A stretch of DNA of 64,000 nt from Streptomyces finlayi (lineage in GTDB: Bacteria > Actinomycetota > Actinomycetes > Streptomycetales > Streptomycetaceae): positions 4,836,001-4,900,000 of the forward strand of contig NZ_CP045702.1 in the NCBI RefSeq assembly GCF_014216315.1, written 5' to 3'. Below are positions 1-11,500 of this stretch, in pieces; the stretch's first letter is position 1, and each line of letters opens with the position of its first letter. Under the pieces are notes generated by a model. The model ran no database searches, had not been told where the DNA came from, and saw nothing but the letters and a program-made list of their open reading frames with translations. The position numbers and the translations under genes were made by a program.

Positions 1-2
1 CG

Positions 3-242
3 ATGATCCAGCGCACCGATGAGCGCAGACTCGTCCCGGCACCGCGGCTCACGGAGCGTGAGCTGGAAGTCCTCAAACTCGTTGCAACGGGCATGAACAA
101 TCGCGATATCGCGAAGGCGTTGTTCATTTCCGAGAACACGGTGAAGAACCACGTCCGCAATATCCTGGAGAAGCTGCAGCTCCACTCCCGGATGGAAGCC
201 GTGGTCTATGCCATGCGGGAGAAGATCCTCGAGATCCGGTAG
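3..242 (+). CDS. Response regulator, C-terminal LuxR-type HTH (5' truncated)
   Basis: Only the last 79 codons are inside the window; the frame is open to the left edge, so the N-terminal receiver domain is missing and the first ATG is not the true start. The visible part is a complete LuxR/FixJ helix-turn-helix: LTERELEVLKLVATG, then NRDIAKALFISENTVKNHV, then the KLQLHSRMEAVVYA tail. This is the DNA-binding output domain of NarL/FixJ response regulators. The gene converges on the winged-helix gene, with 50 bp between stops. The partner histidine kinase is not visible, so the signal is unknown. Confidence 0.9.
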   Translation: MIQRTDERRLVPAPRLTERELEVLKLVATGMNNRDIAKALFISENTVKNHVRNILEKLQLHSRMEAVVYAMREKILEIR

Positions 243-292
243 CGGGAAACGGGGCGGGGGAACGCGACAGGGAACGCCGCGAGGTAATCCGC

Positions 293-1468
293 TCAGGCGA
301 GAGCGCGGGCGATTTCCGCCATGAGCGGCTCGCGCAGCTCCGGGGCATCGACGCGCTCCAGCCGGACGTTCGTGCAGCCGACCCAGGACGCCGCTTCCAC
401 CAGGGCCTGGGCCATCGGCGTCACGGCCTTCCGGCTCAGGAGGGACACCTGCCTGGCGACCAGCGTCGACCCCTCACGGGCCGGGTCGACCCGGCCCTGA
501 AGCCTGCCTCCGGCCAGCAGCGGCATCGCGAAGTACCCATGGACCCGCTTCGGCTTGGGGACGTACGCCTCCAGGCGGTGGGTGAAACCGAAAATCCGCT
601 CCGTGCGTGCCCGTTCCCAGATCAGCGAGTCGAAGGGTGAGAGCAGCGTCGTGCGGTGCCGTCCGCGTGGCTCCGATGCCAGCGCCTCCGGGTCGGCCCA
701 GGCCGGCTTGGTCCAGCCCTCCACCGATACCGGCACCAGACCCGAGTCGGCCACCACGGCGTCGAACTGCTCGCCCTTGAGCCGGTGGTAGTCCGCGATG
801 TCGGTCCGGGTGCCGACTCCCAGCGACCGGCCCGCCAGGGCCACCAGTCGGCGGTGGCACTCCGCGTCGTCGAGGTCGTCGTGGAGGAGGGCGTCCGGGA
901 TGGCACGCTCGGCGAGATCGTAGACGCGCTTCCAGCCGCGCCGCTCGGCGCAGACCACCTCGCCGTGCATCAGCGCCCGCTCGACGGCCACCTTCGAGGC
1001 GGACCAGTCCCACCACTCGCCGCCGTTCTTCGCGCCGCCCAGTTCCGTGGCGGTCAGCGGGCCCTCCGTGCGCAGCTGCTTGATCACCGTCTCGTACGCC
1101 CCGTCGGGCAGGTCCTGGTACCAGTGCGGACGGGCGCGGTAGGCGCGGCGGCGGAACGCGAAGTGGGGCCACTCCTCGACCGGCAGGACGCAGGCGGCGT
1201 GCGACCAGTACTCGAAGGACCGGCCGCCCGACCAGTACGCCTCCTCGACGGTGCGACGGTCGACGGCACCGAGACGGGCGTACGGGACGAGTTCGTGCGA
1301 TCTGGCCAGCACCGAGATCGTGTCGAGCTGTACGGCTCCGAGGTGGCGCAGCACGCCCGGCACGCCTGCCCGGCGGTCCGGGGCGCCCAGGAAACCCTGT
1401 GCGCGCAGGGCGATCCGGCGGGCCTGGTCGGCGGAGAGCTCCACGGTGGGAAGCGGTACGGGCGTCAT
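293..1468 (-). CDS. Winged-helix DNA-binding protein, YcaQ/AlkX-like DNA glycosylase family
   Basis: A protein of about 391 residues of the HTH_42 (YcaQ/AlkZ) family. Characterised relatives are monofunctional DNA glycosylases acting on bulky N7-alkylguanine lesions and interstrand crosslinks. The N-terminal third holds GVLRHLGAVQLDTISVLARS; the Q-L-D triad fits the QxD signature of the YcaQ branch rather than the QxQ of AlkZ. Later blocks (EYWSHAACVLP, RTTLLSPFDSLIWERAR, GYFAMPLL) are typical of the family. ATG at 1468 is chosen because conserved sequence begins soon after; a GTG at 1492 would add 8 residues, and neither has a clear ribosome-binding site. Activity is inferred from the family only. 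Confidence 0.8.
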   Translation of the reverse strand: MTPVPLPTVELSADQARRIALRAQGFLGAPDRRAGVPGVLRHLGAVQLDTISVLARSHELVPYARLGAVDRRTVEEAYWSGGRSFEYWSHAACVLPVEEWPHFAFRRRAYRARPHWYQDLPDGAYETVIKQLRTEGPLTATELGGAKNGGEWWDWSASKVAVERALMHGEVVCAERRGWKRVYDLAERAIPDALLHDDLDDAECHRRLVALAGRSLGVGTRTDIADYHRLKGEQFDAVVADSGLVPVSVEGWTKPAWADPEALASEPRGRHRTTLLSPFDSLIWERARTERIFGFTHRLEAYVPKPKRVHGYFAMPLLAGGRLQGRVDPAREGSTLVARQVSLLSRKAVTPMAQALVEAASWVGCTNVRLERVDAPELREPLMAEIARALA

Positions 1469-1555
1469 GGACCGAACCCTAGAGCGGTGCACTGACAGCC
1501 GGGCCCGGATGAGCGAAAGGCATCCGTATCCGGTGGTCAGCGGGGCGCGGGTACA

Positions 1556-2131
1556 TCAGCGGGGCGCCGGTACATACGGGTGGCTGCCGGGCAGGCCCAG
1601 GTCCGAGGGCAGCAGGGCGCCGATCCAGACATCGCGGCGTACGCCCTTGTTCAGCAGCGCCGACCGCTGCTCGCCCTCCATCCGGAAGCCGGCCCGTCGG
1701 GCGACCGACCGCGAGGGGGTGTTGCCGACCTCGGCCCGCCACTCCAGCCGGTCCGCGCCGAGGGAGGTGAACGACCAGTGGGCGGACGCCAGCACGGCCT
1801 CCGTCATGTAGCCGCGGCCCCGGTGTTCCTTGCCGGTCCAGAAGCCCACCTCGTACGTCCCGGGCAGAACACGCTGGTTGACGCCGAGGGCGCCGACGAG
1901 CAGGCCGCTGTCCCGCAGCACCACCGCGAAGTTGTACATCGAGTCGTCCTGCCAGCCCCTGGGCGACAGCGCGGCCGTGAAGATCTCCGCGTCGGATCTC
2001 GCGTACGGGGAAGGGGCCACCGTCCAGCGCTGGATGTCATGGTCCTGGCAGGCCGTGTGGACGCCGTCCGCGTCGTCCGGTGCGAAGGGACGCAGGACGA
2101 GGCGTTCGGTGGTGAGAGTGATCGGCTCCAT
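1556..2131 (-). CDS. GNAT-family N-acetyltransferase (RimJ/RimL type)
   Basis: 191 residues starting MEPITLTTERLVLRPF, the usual opening of RimJ/RimL-like GNAT enzymes. These transfer acetyl groups from acetyl-CoA to protein N-termini or small amines. The acetyl-CoA loop appears as EHRGRGYMTEA, and the C-terminal N-x-x-S-x-x-V-x-x-x-x-G-F segment reads NTPSRSVARRAGFRMEG. It is divergent from secA; the intervening 240 bp should hold both promoters, though I see no strong consensus. The substrate cannot be told from sequence. Confidence 0.85.
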   Translation of the reverse strand: MEPITLTTERLVLRPFAPDDADGVHTACQDHDIQRWTVAPSPYARSDAEIFTAALSPRGWQDDSMYNFAVVLRDSGLLVGALGVNQRVLPGTYEVGFWTGKEHRGRGYMTEAVLASAHWSFTSLGADRLEWRAEVGNTPSRSVARRAGFRMEGEQRSALLNKGVRRDVWIGALLPSDLGLPGSHPYVPAPR

Positions 2132-2371
2132 GGAGGGATTGTGGTGAGGAGCGGCCACTTGTGCGAGCGTTTTTGCCGCATCCCGGCACCTTAGTGGCCT
2201 TCCGTCCGTTGTTCTGTGAGGGTGCGGCGAGGTCCACGCGGCAGCAGCCCTCCCGACGCGGTGGGGTCCTCGCTTACGATGGCCGTTGCGGTGGGGCCCA
2301 CCTGCCGTGCCCGCGCCAGAGTCCATTACACGACCCAGTGCCAGGCCCGACCGGCAAGGAGACCAGCCTCA

Positions 2372-5206
<2,835 letters not shown>

Positions 5207-5258
5207 CACGCGGCGTCGAGGGCGCGGCGGTACCGGGGTATCGCCGCCGTCCGCCGCA

Positions 5259-5299
5259 CGGCTGGGGCCGGGCACCTTCCGGGTGTCCGGCCCCAGCCG
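5259..5299 (+). terminator. Intrinsic terminator of secA
   Basis: A 13-bp perfect stem, CGGCTGGGGCCGG (5259-5271) with CCGGCCCCAGCCG (5287-5299), then TTTCC. It lies 53 bp after the secA stop. Confidence 0.8.
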
Positions 5300-5402
5300 T
5301 TTCCGTGTCGCGGGGTCCTTCGTGGCGCCCGCCGCGGGGTCTGTGGCGCGGTGGGTCACGGGGTCCGTCGTGCGGTTTCCGCTCATCGGCTTCCTGCTCC
5401 GA

Positions 5403-5855
5403 TCAGCGGCCGTGGGGGGTGGGCCTCGCGTGCGGGACGGGCTCGCCGCCGAGTTCCACCGCCGCGCAGCGCCAGCGGAGGTCGGTGCCCCGTTCCAGGC
5501 GGAAGGCCATGGCGCGGACCCGGTCGCCCGCGGCGATGCTGGCGAAGGCCTCGACGACCCCGGTGGCGGGCTGGGCGCCGTGGCAGTGCCGCAGGACCGG
5601 CCGGACGCCTTCCGCGCCGAACGGGCTGCTGGGTGCGAGCTCGGCGAGCTGGTCGTACGCCTCGCCGATGGTGTGACCGAGCATCCAGTGCACCGGGCGC
5701 CGGCCGCTGAGGACGGCGAGCAGGCGTTCGGCGAACCACTGGTGCGGGTGGGGGTGCCGCGCGGTCCGTTGCCGGACCTGCTGCGGGGGTACGGTTCCGG
5801 GCCTCCGCTGATCGCGTCGTGCGGCGGGCCTGGTCTTGTCCATGCTCATGCTCAT
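5403..5855 (-). CDS. Rv3235-like conserved actinobacterial protein
   Basis: 150 residues with a basic disordered N-terminus (RPAARRDQRRPG) and a conserved core: QWFAERLLAVLSGRRPVHWMLGHT, AYDQLAELAP, then VVEAFASIAAGDRVRAMAFRLE and RWRCAAVELG. This layout matches the Rv3235 family, which in mycobacteria and streptomycetes sits beside secA; its function is not established. Three in-frame ATGs (5855, 5849, 5843) give an MSMSM start; the outermost is used. It is convergent with secA across the secA terminator. Confidence 0.75.
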   Translation of the reverse strand: MSMSMDKTRPAARRDQRRPGTVPPQQVRQRTARHPHPHQWFAERLLAVLSGRRPVHWMLGHTIGEAYDQLAELAPSSPFGAEGVRPVLRHCHGAQPATGVVEAFASIAAGDRVRAMAFRLERGTDLRWRCAAVELGGEPVPHARPTPHGR

Positions 5856-6126
5856 CGCCCCCGTGCTGTTCCGTGCCCGGAGGAATACCGGGCAGTAACT
5901 TCTGTTGCGGATCTTCTACGGGGGAGTCGGGTGGCGCCGCAAGCCGGGAAAGCGACCCGGCCCGGATGCCCGGAGATCACCTATCCGGGTGTCGGGGCCT
6001 GTGCCGCAAGGGCACGGTGAGGGTGAGGGGCCGTTGCGGGGTGGACGAACGGGGGCTGCTCAAGGACCCCAACGAGGGACCTCCCACGTATCCTGGGAAC
6101 GTCTCCGACTACGAAAGCGGCCAGCC

Positions 6127-6633
6127 ATGCGTGTGTACGTCCCCCTGACCCTCTCCGGTCTCGCTGCGGCGCACAGGGCGGGCGAAGTCGGGCCTGGGCC
6201 ACTGACCGCTTATGCGGTGACCCCGGCACTGCGTGAGTGGTACGTCTCCGACGACATCGAGGAACTGGAGTACGCGGCGCTCAGCCGGGCCGCTTCCGCT
6301 TCGCTGCGCGTGATCGCCGGGAGCCCCGACGAGCCCCGGCGCAGGGTCGTCGTCGCGGTCGACGTACCGGACGGGACGGCGGTCGCCGACCCCGGTCACG
6401 GCCTGGACGGCGCCTCGCTCGGCGAGGTGCGGATCGCGGGCGCCGTGGCGCTGGCCAAGGCCGCGGCCGTGCACGTGGACGCCGACGACGCCGAGAAGGA
6501 CGTGGCGGCCGCCGCGGCGGCGCTGGGAGCGGCGGACCTCGGTGACGACGACGCACAGTTCACGGTGGACGGGGCCGAGGACCACGAGCTGCTGTGGTTC
6601 GGCATCCAGGAGATCCCGAACCTGATCGGCTGA
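6127..6633 (+). CDS. Conserved hypothetical protein (DUF6912-like)
   Basis: 168 residues, starting MRVYVPLTLSGLAAAHRAGE at ATG 6127; the open frame upstream (from 5905) is unconserved. It is acidic and alanine-rich, with no signal peptide or membrane segment. It ends with DDDAQFTVDGAEDHELLWFGIQEIPNLIG, the hallmark of a widespread actinobacterial family with no known function (DUF6912 in my recollection). The HAD hydrolase gene begins 30 bp downstream on the same strand, so the two are probably co-transcribed. Confidence 0.75.
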   Translation: MRVYVPLTLSGLAAAHRAGEVGPGPLTAYAVTPALREWYVSDDIEELEYAALSRAASASLRVIAGSPDEPRRRVVVAVDVPDGTAVADPGHGLDGASLGEVRIAGAVALAKAAAVHVDADDAEKDVAAAAAALGAADLGDDDAQFTVDGAEDHELLWFGIQEIPNLIG

Positions 6634-6663
6634 CTGTCGGACCCGGCAGGTACTTTCTTCCGC

Positions 6664-7335
6664 ATGGCGACGTCAGGGAATCACGAAGTACATCTGGTCT
6701 GGGACTGGAACGGCACGCTGCTCGACGACATCACGGCCGTCATCGGTGCGGCGAACGCCGCGTTCGCCGAGGTCGACCTCGCGCCGGTCACGCTGGAGCA
6801 GTACCGCGAGATGTACTGCGTGCCGATTCCCCGCTTCTACGAGCGGCTGCTCGGGCGGCTGCCCACCGAGGCGGAGTGGGAGCGGATGGACGGCATCTTC
6901 CATCGCCACTACACCGAGCAGCGGGTCGGCTGCCGGCTCACCCAGGGCGTCGAGGATCTGCTGTCGCAGTGGCGGCTGGCGGGGCGCAGCCAGTCCCTGC
7001 TGAGCATGTACGGACACGAGGAGCTGGTTCCCGTGGTGCGGGGGTACGGCATCGAGCCGCACTTCGTGCGGGTCGACGGCCGCACGGGGCCGTCGGGGGG
7101 CAGCAAGGCGCTGCACATGGAGCGGCACTTCGCCGCTCTGGACGGGATATCCCCGCAGCGGTCGGTGGTCATCGGCGACGCGGTGGACGACGCGGTGGCG
7201 GCGGCGCATGTGGGTGCGCGGGCGGTGCTCTATACCGGCGGGTCGCACAGCAGGGCCAGCCTGGAGGCGGCTGGGGTGCCTGTGGTGGACAGCCTGAGCG
7301 AGGCGGTGTCGCTCGCGGAGCGGATGATGGGGTGA
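6664..7335 (+). CDS. HAD-family hydrolase
   Basis: 223 residues. HAD motif I is VWDWNGTLLDD, with the second aspartate of DxD replaced by Asn (DWNGT), as in a recognised actinobacterial subgroup. A helical cap follows (roughly residues 20-90). Motif II is the Ser of LLSMYG, motif III the Lys of GGSKALHM, and motif IV GDAVDDAVAA. The pieces for a phosphoaspartyl-enzyme phosphatase are present. Because DxN weakens the usual general acid, phosphatase activity should be treated as likely rather than proven. Substrate unknown. It follows the DUF6912-like gene by 30 bp. Confidence 0.85.
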   Translation: MATSGNHEVHLVWDWNGTLLDDITAVIGAANAAFAEVDLAPVTLEQYREMYCVPIPRFYERLLGRLPTEAEWERMDGIFHRHYTEQRVGCRLTQGVEDLLSQWRLAGRSQSLLSMYGHEELVPVVRGYGIEPHFVRVDGRTGPSGGSKALHMERHFAALDGISPQRSVVIGDAVDDAVAAAHVGARAVLYTGGSHSRASLEAAGVPVVDSLSEAVSLAERMMG

Positions 7336-7410
7336 GTGGGGGCGGGGGCCTGGCTTCGGGCTCGGGCTCGGGGTCGGTCAGGGATGCGTGGCCTTGCGGC
7401 CTCGCTTCAT

Positions 7411-7501
7411 CCTCAATCGCCGGACGGGCTTGATCCTGGCCGCGCTCTGTCCCTGGCGGTCGGGATGATCGCGGCTCGGCCCGTCCTCGGTCGCCGGACG
7501 G
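7411..7501. repeat. Two copies of the CCTCAATCGCCGGACGG intergenic repeat
   Basis: CCTCAATCGCCGGACGG occurs at 7411-7427, and a variant CCTCGGTCGCCGGACGG at 7485-7501. Both are direct-oriented in the gap between the convergent HAD and DJ-1 genes. The same 17-mer recurs three times after the glutamate dehydrogenase gene (13594-13671). Confidence 0.85.
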
Positions 7502-7526
7502 CTTGATCTGCCGAGGTGCGTGAGTG

Positions 7527-8093
7527 TCAGGGCTGGGGGGCTGTGGTGCGGAGCACTTTCAGGAACGCGCGCATCCAGGCCGAGTGGTCCGGCCAGGCGC
7601 GGGAGGAGACGAGGGCGCCGTCCACGACCGCTTCGGTGTCGTGGAACACCGCGCCGGCCGTTCGCATGTCCGGTTCCAGCGCGGGGTACGCGGTGACTTC
7701 GCGGCCGGACAGGACACCCGTGGCCGCGGTGATCAGCGGACCGTGACAGATCTGGGCGACCGGCCGGTCGGAGTCGAAGAACGCCTGGACGATCTTGCGG
7801 AGCTCGGCGTCGTTGCGCAGATACTCGGGGGCCCGGCCGCCCGGGATCACCAGGGCCACGTAGAAGCCGGGGTCGACGTCCGCGAAGGCGAGGTCGGCGG
7901 GCCAGGTGTAGCCGGGCTTCTCGGTGTACGTGTCGAAGCCGGGCTCGAAATCGTGGACCACGAAGCGGAGCGTCTTGCGTTCGGGGGCCGCGATGTCGAC
8001 CTCGTACCCCTCCTCGCGCAGCCGCTGGTACGGGTAGAGGACCTCGAGGGACTCGGCCGCGTCGCCGGTGATGATCAGGATCTTCGCTGCCAT
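7527..8093 (-). CDS. DJ-1/PfpI-family protein
   Basis: 188 residues of class I glutamine-amidotransferase-like fold, starting MAAKILIITGDAAESLEVLYP. The nucleophile elbow is AQICHGPL with the expected Cys-His, and a conserved Glu lies in the first loop (AESLE). PGGRAPEYLR matches the oxyanion segment. Family members include chaperone-proteases, glyoxalase III and intracellular protease-like proteins. The sequence does not separate these roles; the lack of a signal peptide points to the cytoplasm. It is monocistronic and convergent with the HAD gene. Confidence 0.85.
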   Translation of the reverse strand: MAAKILIITGDAAESLEVLYPYQRLREEGYEVDIAAPERKTLRFVVHDFEPGFDTYTEKPGYTWPADLAFADVDPGFYVALVIPGGRAPEYLRNDAELRKIVQAFFDSDRPVAQICHGPLITAATGVLSGREVTAYPALEPDMRTAGAVFHDTEAVVDGALVSSRAWPDHSAWMRAFLKVLRTTAPQP

Positions 8094-8541
8094 GACTGGG
8101 CTCCCACACGTCGAAGGGTGTCGAAGGGGCGCCGCAGGGCAGGTGCCGGAAGGCGGATGCCGTGCGACCCGGACAGCCTGCCGGTTGGCACACGGTTCGC
8201 CAGGACGGCACGACGCACTGTCCAAAGTGTCAAAGTTGGGACCCATCTTTTGTACACATACGGCTCATGACGGTGACGGGGGCAAGGACGATAGCCTGGT
8301 GCCGTGATCAGCGCGATACGCCTCGGGGGCAGCGAAGCCCCCGGCCTGCGCCCGGAGTGCCATAGTGCCCGGGCGATCCGCGCTCTCCGTACCCCGGACC
8401 GCCTGCCAGAAATGGCCAATAGGGTCCCGGGTATCTCTCATTGCGGCATAGCGTCGAGGCGGACCGGATACCCCGTGTCGAGGCGGTACGCCGTATTTTT
8501 CACCTACGTCACGCAACGGCGCGCGACAGGAGCCAGAGGAC
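8094..8541. other. Intergenic region between the DJ-1 gene and gdh
   Basis: 448 bp between divergent genes, so it should hold both promoters. The short open frames here have no conserved features. The gdh ribosome-binding site AGGAG is at 8528-8532. I see no convincing -35/-10 pair or operator. Confidence 0.6.
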
Positions 8542-11500
8542 ATGCAGACCAAGCTGGACGAAGCCAAGGCCGAGCTGCTCGCACGAGCCGCCGAGGTAGC
8601 TGACAACAGCCCGGGCGGTGGTGTCGGTGGCCCAGGGCATACCCCTCGGGTGCATGTTGCCGGGACTGGGACCGGTACCGGACAGGGGAAGCGCCCGAGC
8701 GAGGGCGCCCTGCTCGCCTATCTCCAGCGCTACTACCTGCACACGGCTCCGGAGGACATCAGCGGGCGTGACCCGGACGATGTCTTCGGTGCTGCTTCTT
8801 CCCACTACCGGCTCGCCGCAGAGCGGCCCCAGGGTACGGCGAACGTCCGGGTGCACACCCCGACCGTCGAGGAGAACGGCTGGACGTCCAGCCACTCCGT
8901 GGTCGAAGTCGTCACGGACGACATGCCGTTCCTGGTCGACTCCGTCACCAACGAACTGTCCCGCCAGGGGCGTGGCATCCATGTCGTGATCCACCCGCAG
9001 ATCATCGTCCGCCGCGATGTCACCGGGAAGCTCATCGAGATCCTCACCGACGTCAACGGCGCCGGCCCGGCCCCGAAGGGCCGTAAGAACGCCAAGGGCG
9101 CCAAGGACGACAAGGCGGAACTGCCGCACGACGCGCTCGTCGAGTCCTGGATCCACGTCGAGATCGACCGTGAGTCCGACCGCGCCGACCTCAAGCAGAT
9201 CACCGCCGACCTGCTGCGTGTCCTGTCCGACGTACGGGAGACCGTCGAGGACTGGGGGAAGATGCGCGACGCCGCTCTGCGCATCGCCGACGACCTTCCC
9301 GGTGAGCCCCTGGACGACCTCGCCGACGAAGAGGTCGACGAGGCCCGCGAGCTGCTGCGCTGGCTCGCCGCAGACCACTTCACCTTCCTCGGCTACCGCG
9401 AGTACGAACTGCAGGACAGCGACTCGCTCACCGCCGTCCCCGGCACCGGCCTCGGCATCCTGCGCGCCGACCCGCACCACACCGGCGAGGAGGCCCACCC
9501 GGTCTCCCCGTCCTTCGACCGGCTGCCCGCCGACGTCCGGGCCAAGGCCCGTGAGCACAAGCTGCTCGTCCTGACGAAGGCCAACAGCCGGGCGACCGTG
9601 CACCGCCCCAGCTACCTCGACTACGTCGGAGTGAAGAGGTTCGACGCCGACGGCAACGTCATCGGCGAGCGCCGCTTCCTCGGACTGTTCTCCTCCGCTG
9701 CGTACACCGAGTCCGTGCGCCGGGTGCCCGTCGTCCGCCGCAAGGTCGCCGAGGTACTCGAGGGCGCGGGCTTCTCGTACAACAGCCATGACGGCCGCGA
9801 CCTGCTCCAGATCCTGGAGACGTACCCGCGCGACGAGCTCTTCCAGACGCCGCCCGACCAGCTGCGCTCCATCGTCACCTCCGTGCTCTACCTCCAGGAG
9901 CGCCGCCGACTGCGGCTGTACCTGCGCCAGGACGAGTACGGGCGCTACTACTCCGCGATCGTCTACCTGCCGCGCGACCGCTACACCACCGGTGTGCGCC
10001 TGCGGCTCATCGACATCCTCAAGGAGGAGCTGGGCGGCACCAACGTCGACTTCACCGCCTGGAACACCGAGTCGATCCTCTCCCGGCTGCACTTCGTCAT
10101 CCGGGTCCCGCCGGGCACGGAACTGTCGCACCTCACCGACGCCGACACCGACCGCATCGAGGGACGGCTCGTCGAGGCCGCCCGCTCCTGGGCCGACGGC
10201 TTCCAGGAGGCGCTGAACGCCGAATGCGGCGAGGAGCGCGCGGCCGAGCTGATGCGCCGCTACGGACACTCCTTTCCGGAGGGTTACAAGGCCGACCACT
10301 CGCCGCGCGCGGCCGTCGCCGACCTGGTGCACGTCGAGGCGCTCCAGCGGGGCGAGAAGGACTTCGCGCTCAGCCTCTACGAGCCCGTCGGGGCCGTCGC
10401 CCGCGAGCGACGCTTCAAGATCTACCGGAGCGGCGAGCAGGTCTCCCTCTCGGCCGTCCTCCCGGTGCTCCAGAGGCTCGGCGTCGAGGTCGTCGACGAG
10501 CGTCCGTACGAACTGCGCTGCGCCGACCGTACGAGCGCCTGGATCTACGACTTCGGGCTGCGTATGCCGCAGACTGGCGGCGACTACCTCGCCGACGACG
10601 CCCGGGACCGCTTCCAGGAAGCCTTCTCGGCCTCCTGGACGGGTGAGGCCGAGAACGACGGCTTCAACTCCCTCGTGCTGCGCGCCGGTCTCAACTGGCG
10701 CCAGGCCGTGGTGCTGCGCGCCTACGCGAAGTACCTGCGCCAGGCGGGGTCGACCTTCAGCCAGGACTACATGGAGGACACCCTCCTCAACAACGTCCAC
10801 ACCACCCGGCTGCTGATCTCCCTCTTCGAAGCGCGGATGTCGCCCGAGCGGCAGCGGGCCGGCACGGAGCTGACCGACGGGCTCCTGGAGGAGCTCGACG
10901 GCGCGCTCGACCAGGTCGCCTCGCTCGACGAGGACCGCATCCTGCGGTCCTTCCTCACCGTCATCAAGGCCACGCTGCGCACCAACTTCTTCCAGAAGAC
11001 GCAGAGCGGCCGGCCGCACGGATACGTGTCGATGAAGTTCGACCCGCAGGCCATTCCGGACCTCCCCGCGCCGCGCCCGGCGTTCGAGATCTGGGTGTAC
11101 TCGCCGCGCGTCGAAGGCGTGCACCTGCGCTTCGGCAAGGTCGCCCGCGGTGGTCTGCGGTGGTCGGACCGGCGGGAGGACTTCCGTACGGAGATCCTCG
11201 GCCTGGTCAAGGCGCAGATGGTGAAGAACACCGTCATCGTGCCGGTCGGCGCCAAGGGCGGCTTCGTCGCCAAGCAGCTCCCGGACCCGGCCGTCGACCG
11301 TGACGCCTGGCTGGCCGAGGGCATCGCCGCGTACAAGATGTTCATCTCCGCTCTGCTCGACATCACCGACAACATGGTGGTCGGCGAGGTCGTGCCGCCC
11401 GCCGACGTCGTGCGCCACGACGAGGACGACACCTATCTCGTCGTCGCCGCAGACAAGGGCACGGCTAGCTTCTCCGACATCGCCAACGACGTCGCCGTCG